Below are positions 62,965 to 64,000 of a stretch of DNA of 64,000 bases, in pieces; within the stretch, counting starts at the first letter, position 1, and every line of letters begins with the position of its first letter. Location of the stretch: the NCBI RefSeq assembly GCF_046195335.1, contig NZ_CP176093.1; one strand, given 5' to 3'. Origin of the DNA: Methanospirillum lacunae. GTDB taxonomy: Archaea; Halobacteriota; Methanomicrobia; Methanomicrobiales; Methanospirillaceae. A program made the translations under genes and the position numbers. The notes below the pieces were generated by a model that was not told the DNA's origin, searched no databases, and saw only the letters and a program-made list of their open reading frames with translations.

Positions 62965-64000
62965 ATGAAGACTGGAACACTCATTATCTCACTGCTGGTC
63001 CTGTTTGGACTTGCAATCTCCCCGGTTCTGGCAGGGGTTGATGTCGGGTATGTCAACGTTAAACCTGCTGGAGACCTCGAATCTGGAAAGACAAATGTCA
63101 CTGCTGATTTTCAAATCGATTTCGTTTCAACTGCAGGTGAAACTTTTCCCAGTGATGAAAATATCCTCCTCTCCACCCAACTTGATAACCCAATCTGGAA
63201 CTATGTTATCGTACTTGATGGTGTAGAGAACCCCCGACCTGCATCCAGCAAAAGCCAGTTAAGCCTCACAGGATGGGAACTATCCTATAAAGACAAGGAA
63301 GAACAGGTTAAGGTTTCACTGAAAGGAAATGCCCCTAAAGTCAATTCTTCCAAGCAAATTGAGTTAGTGAGTATAAGTACCACAGGTGCAAATAACAAGG
63401 TTAAAGAACAAGTAAAAAACGTTTCTGCATTTGTTACAAATCCAAATGAACTAACTGGAGACATTAGTTCAGTAAAAACAAAAGTCAAGACATTGCAGAC
63501 AGATATCGCGAAATATAAAGCCGACGGTATTGACACTTCAAAAGCTGATCAAAAAGTCAAAGATGCAAATGCTGCACTTGATACAGCAGCAAAGGAGACT
63601 TTTGCCAATGCAAAAATATACATGGAGAATGCTGGTACCTATGTTCAGGATGGATACACCTATCTGGATATGGGTATTGCCCAGAAAACGATTGCAGATG
63701 CAAAAGAAGCAATAGATCGTACTGATGAGTGGATCACGTACTTCAAGACAGATAAGAAGATGGGAACAGATCCACGTATGTCGCCAATCATCACCAAACG
63801 TGAATTTGCGGCCGAGTATGCAACTAATGCTCAGGAACTCTTTGATCAGGGTAAGTATGCTGATGCAAAGCAGAAAGCAGAGGATGCATTTACCAAAGCC
63901 AAAGAAGTGTTTAATGATACCCAAAATCTCAATAATGATCTAAACCAGACACCGGTGAGCTCAGGGCCTGACATAGGTGCTACAGTATCATCCATTCTCC
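62965..64000 (+). CDS. Exported protein downstream of cetZ (incomplete)
   Basis: An open frame from the ATG at 62965 (or 62959) to the right edge, at least 345 residues. It has a signal helix (TLIISLLVLFGLAISPVLAG, about residues 3-22), a beta-rich region of about 150 residues with VTADFQIDFVST, and then a long Lys/Ala/Asp-rich helical part from about residue 160. That part contains repeats such as AKYKADGIDTSKADQKV and AKEAIDRTDEW and looks coiled-coil-like. No stop occurs before 64000. Function unknown. Tight spacing to cetZ suggests coexpression, possibly a surface or cell-envelope partner of the cytoskeleton. Confidence 0.75.
   Translation, partial: MKTGTLIISLLVLFGLAISPVLAGVDVGYVNVKPAGDLESGKTNVTADFQIDFVSTAGETFPSDENILLSTQLDNPIWNYVIVLDGVENPRPASSKSQLSLTGWELSYKDKEEQVKVSLKGNAPKVNSSKQIELVSISTTGANNKVKEQVKNVSAFVTNPNELTGDISSVKTKVKTLQTDIAKYKADGIDTSKADQKVKDANAALDTAAKETFANAKIYMENAGTYVQDGYTYLDMGIAQKTIADAKEAIDRTDEWITYFKTDKKMGTDPRMSPIITKREFAAEYATNAQELFDQGKYADAKQKAEDAFTKAKEVFNDTQNLNNDLNQTPVSSGPDIGATVSSIL

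Noticed and set aside
1..64000. CRISPR array or prophage
   Set aside because: No regularly spaced identical repeats and no phage structural, integrase or portal-type gene were seen.

Overview
The window reads as chromosomal DNA of a methanogenic euryarchaeon of the order Methanomicrobiales, most likely Methanospirillum or a close relative. I infer this from archaeal-type prolyl- and glycyl-tRNA synthetases, the L7Ae-S28e-L24e-Ndk ribosomal cluster, a Hef helicase-nuclease, a CetZ tubulin, an archaeal type IV pilin, UPF0147/UPF0200 proteins, a fused Fae-Hps enzyme and a tRNA-Trp whose intron carries box C/D guide motifs. Start codons are often preceded by GGAGG/GGTGA-type sites, and many genes overlap by 1-50 bases in tight operons. 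No virus, CRISPR array, rRNA or complete insertion sequence is visible.

Layout. 0-4.7 kb: end of a SpoIIM-like protein, proS, a PEGA surface protein, thiD and a type IV pilin gene with a clear promoter. 4.7-8.3 kb: a strongly AT-rich patch with uncharacterised membrane or exported proteins. 8.5-12.5 kb: ammonium transporter, PsiE-like protein, a GT-C-like membrane protein and two small proteins. 12.6-25.5 kb: housekeeping genes (RecJ-like DHH protein, RNase Z, sugar isomerase-like protein, UPF0200 kinase, radical SAM activase, thiC, UPF0147, zinc-ribbon protein, hef, glyS, a tandem-HTH protein, UPF0173 hydrolase). 25.7-31.6 kb: an accessory island. It holds a doc toxin gene, hicB with a broken hicA, a second AT-rich block (M29-like protein, small membrane protein, malic enzyme) and a truncated group II intron. 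31.9-34.8 kb: a DEDDh exonuclease, a repeat-bearing non-coding stretch and fae-hps.

34.9-40.8 kb: tRNA-Trp, three acyl/aryl-CoA ligases, a double-ACT protein and a DJ-1/PfpI protein. 40.8-48.2 kb: an AdoMet-decarboxylase-like protein beside a repeat-rich spacer, a DUF5803-like protein, threonine synthase, a roadblock/response-regulator pair, tRNA-Pro, a DUF89 protein, NfeD plus SPFH, and a second response regulator. 48.2-55.2 kb: a two-domain PPK2 kinase, a cysteine-cluster protein, a complete ECF transporter and two TPR lipoproteins. 55.2-61.6 kb: the ribosomal/ndk operon, then a four-gene operon (FAD oxidoreductase, GT2, UPF0104, DUF2298) that looks like a lipid-linked sugar pathway. 61.8-64 kb: cetZ followed by an exported protein that runs off the window.

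Themes. Thiamine synthesis is represented by thiD and thiC, which are far apart. Aromatic or fatty acid activation is represented by the CoA ligases plus ACT protein. C1/pentose metabolism is represented by fae-hps. Cell-surface construction recurs in the pilin, PEGA protein, GT-C-like proteins, the lipid-linked sugar operon and the TPR lipoproteins. The least understood parts are the AT-rich malic enzyme/M29-like cassette and the repeat-bearing intergenic stretches at 33.1-33.4 kb and 41.4-41.6 kb.
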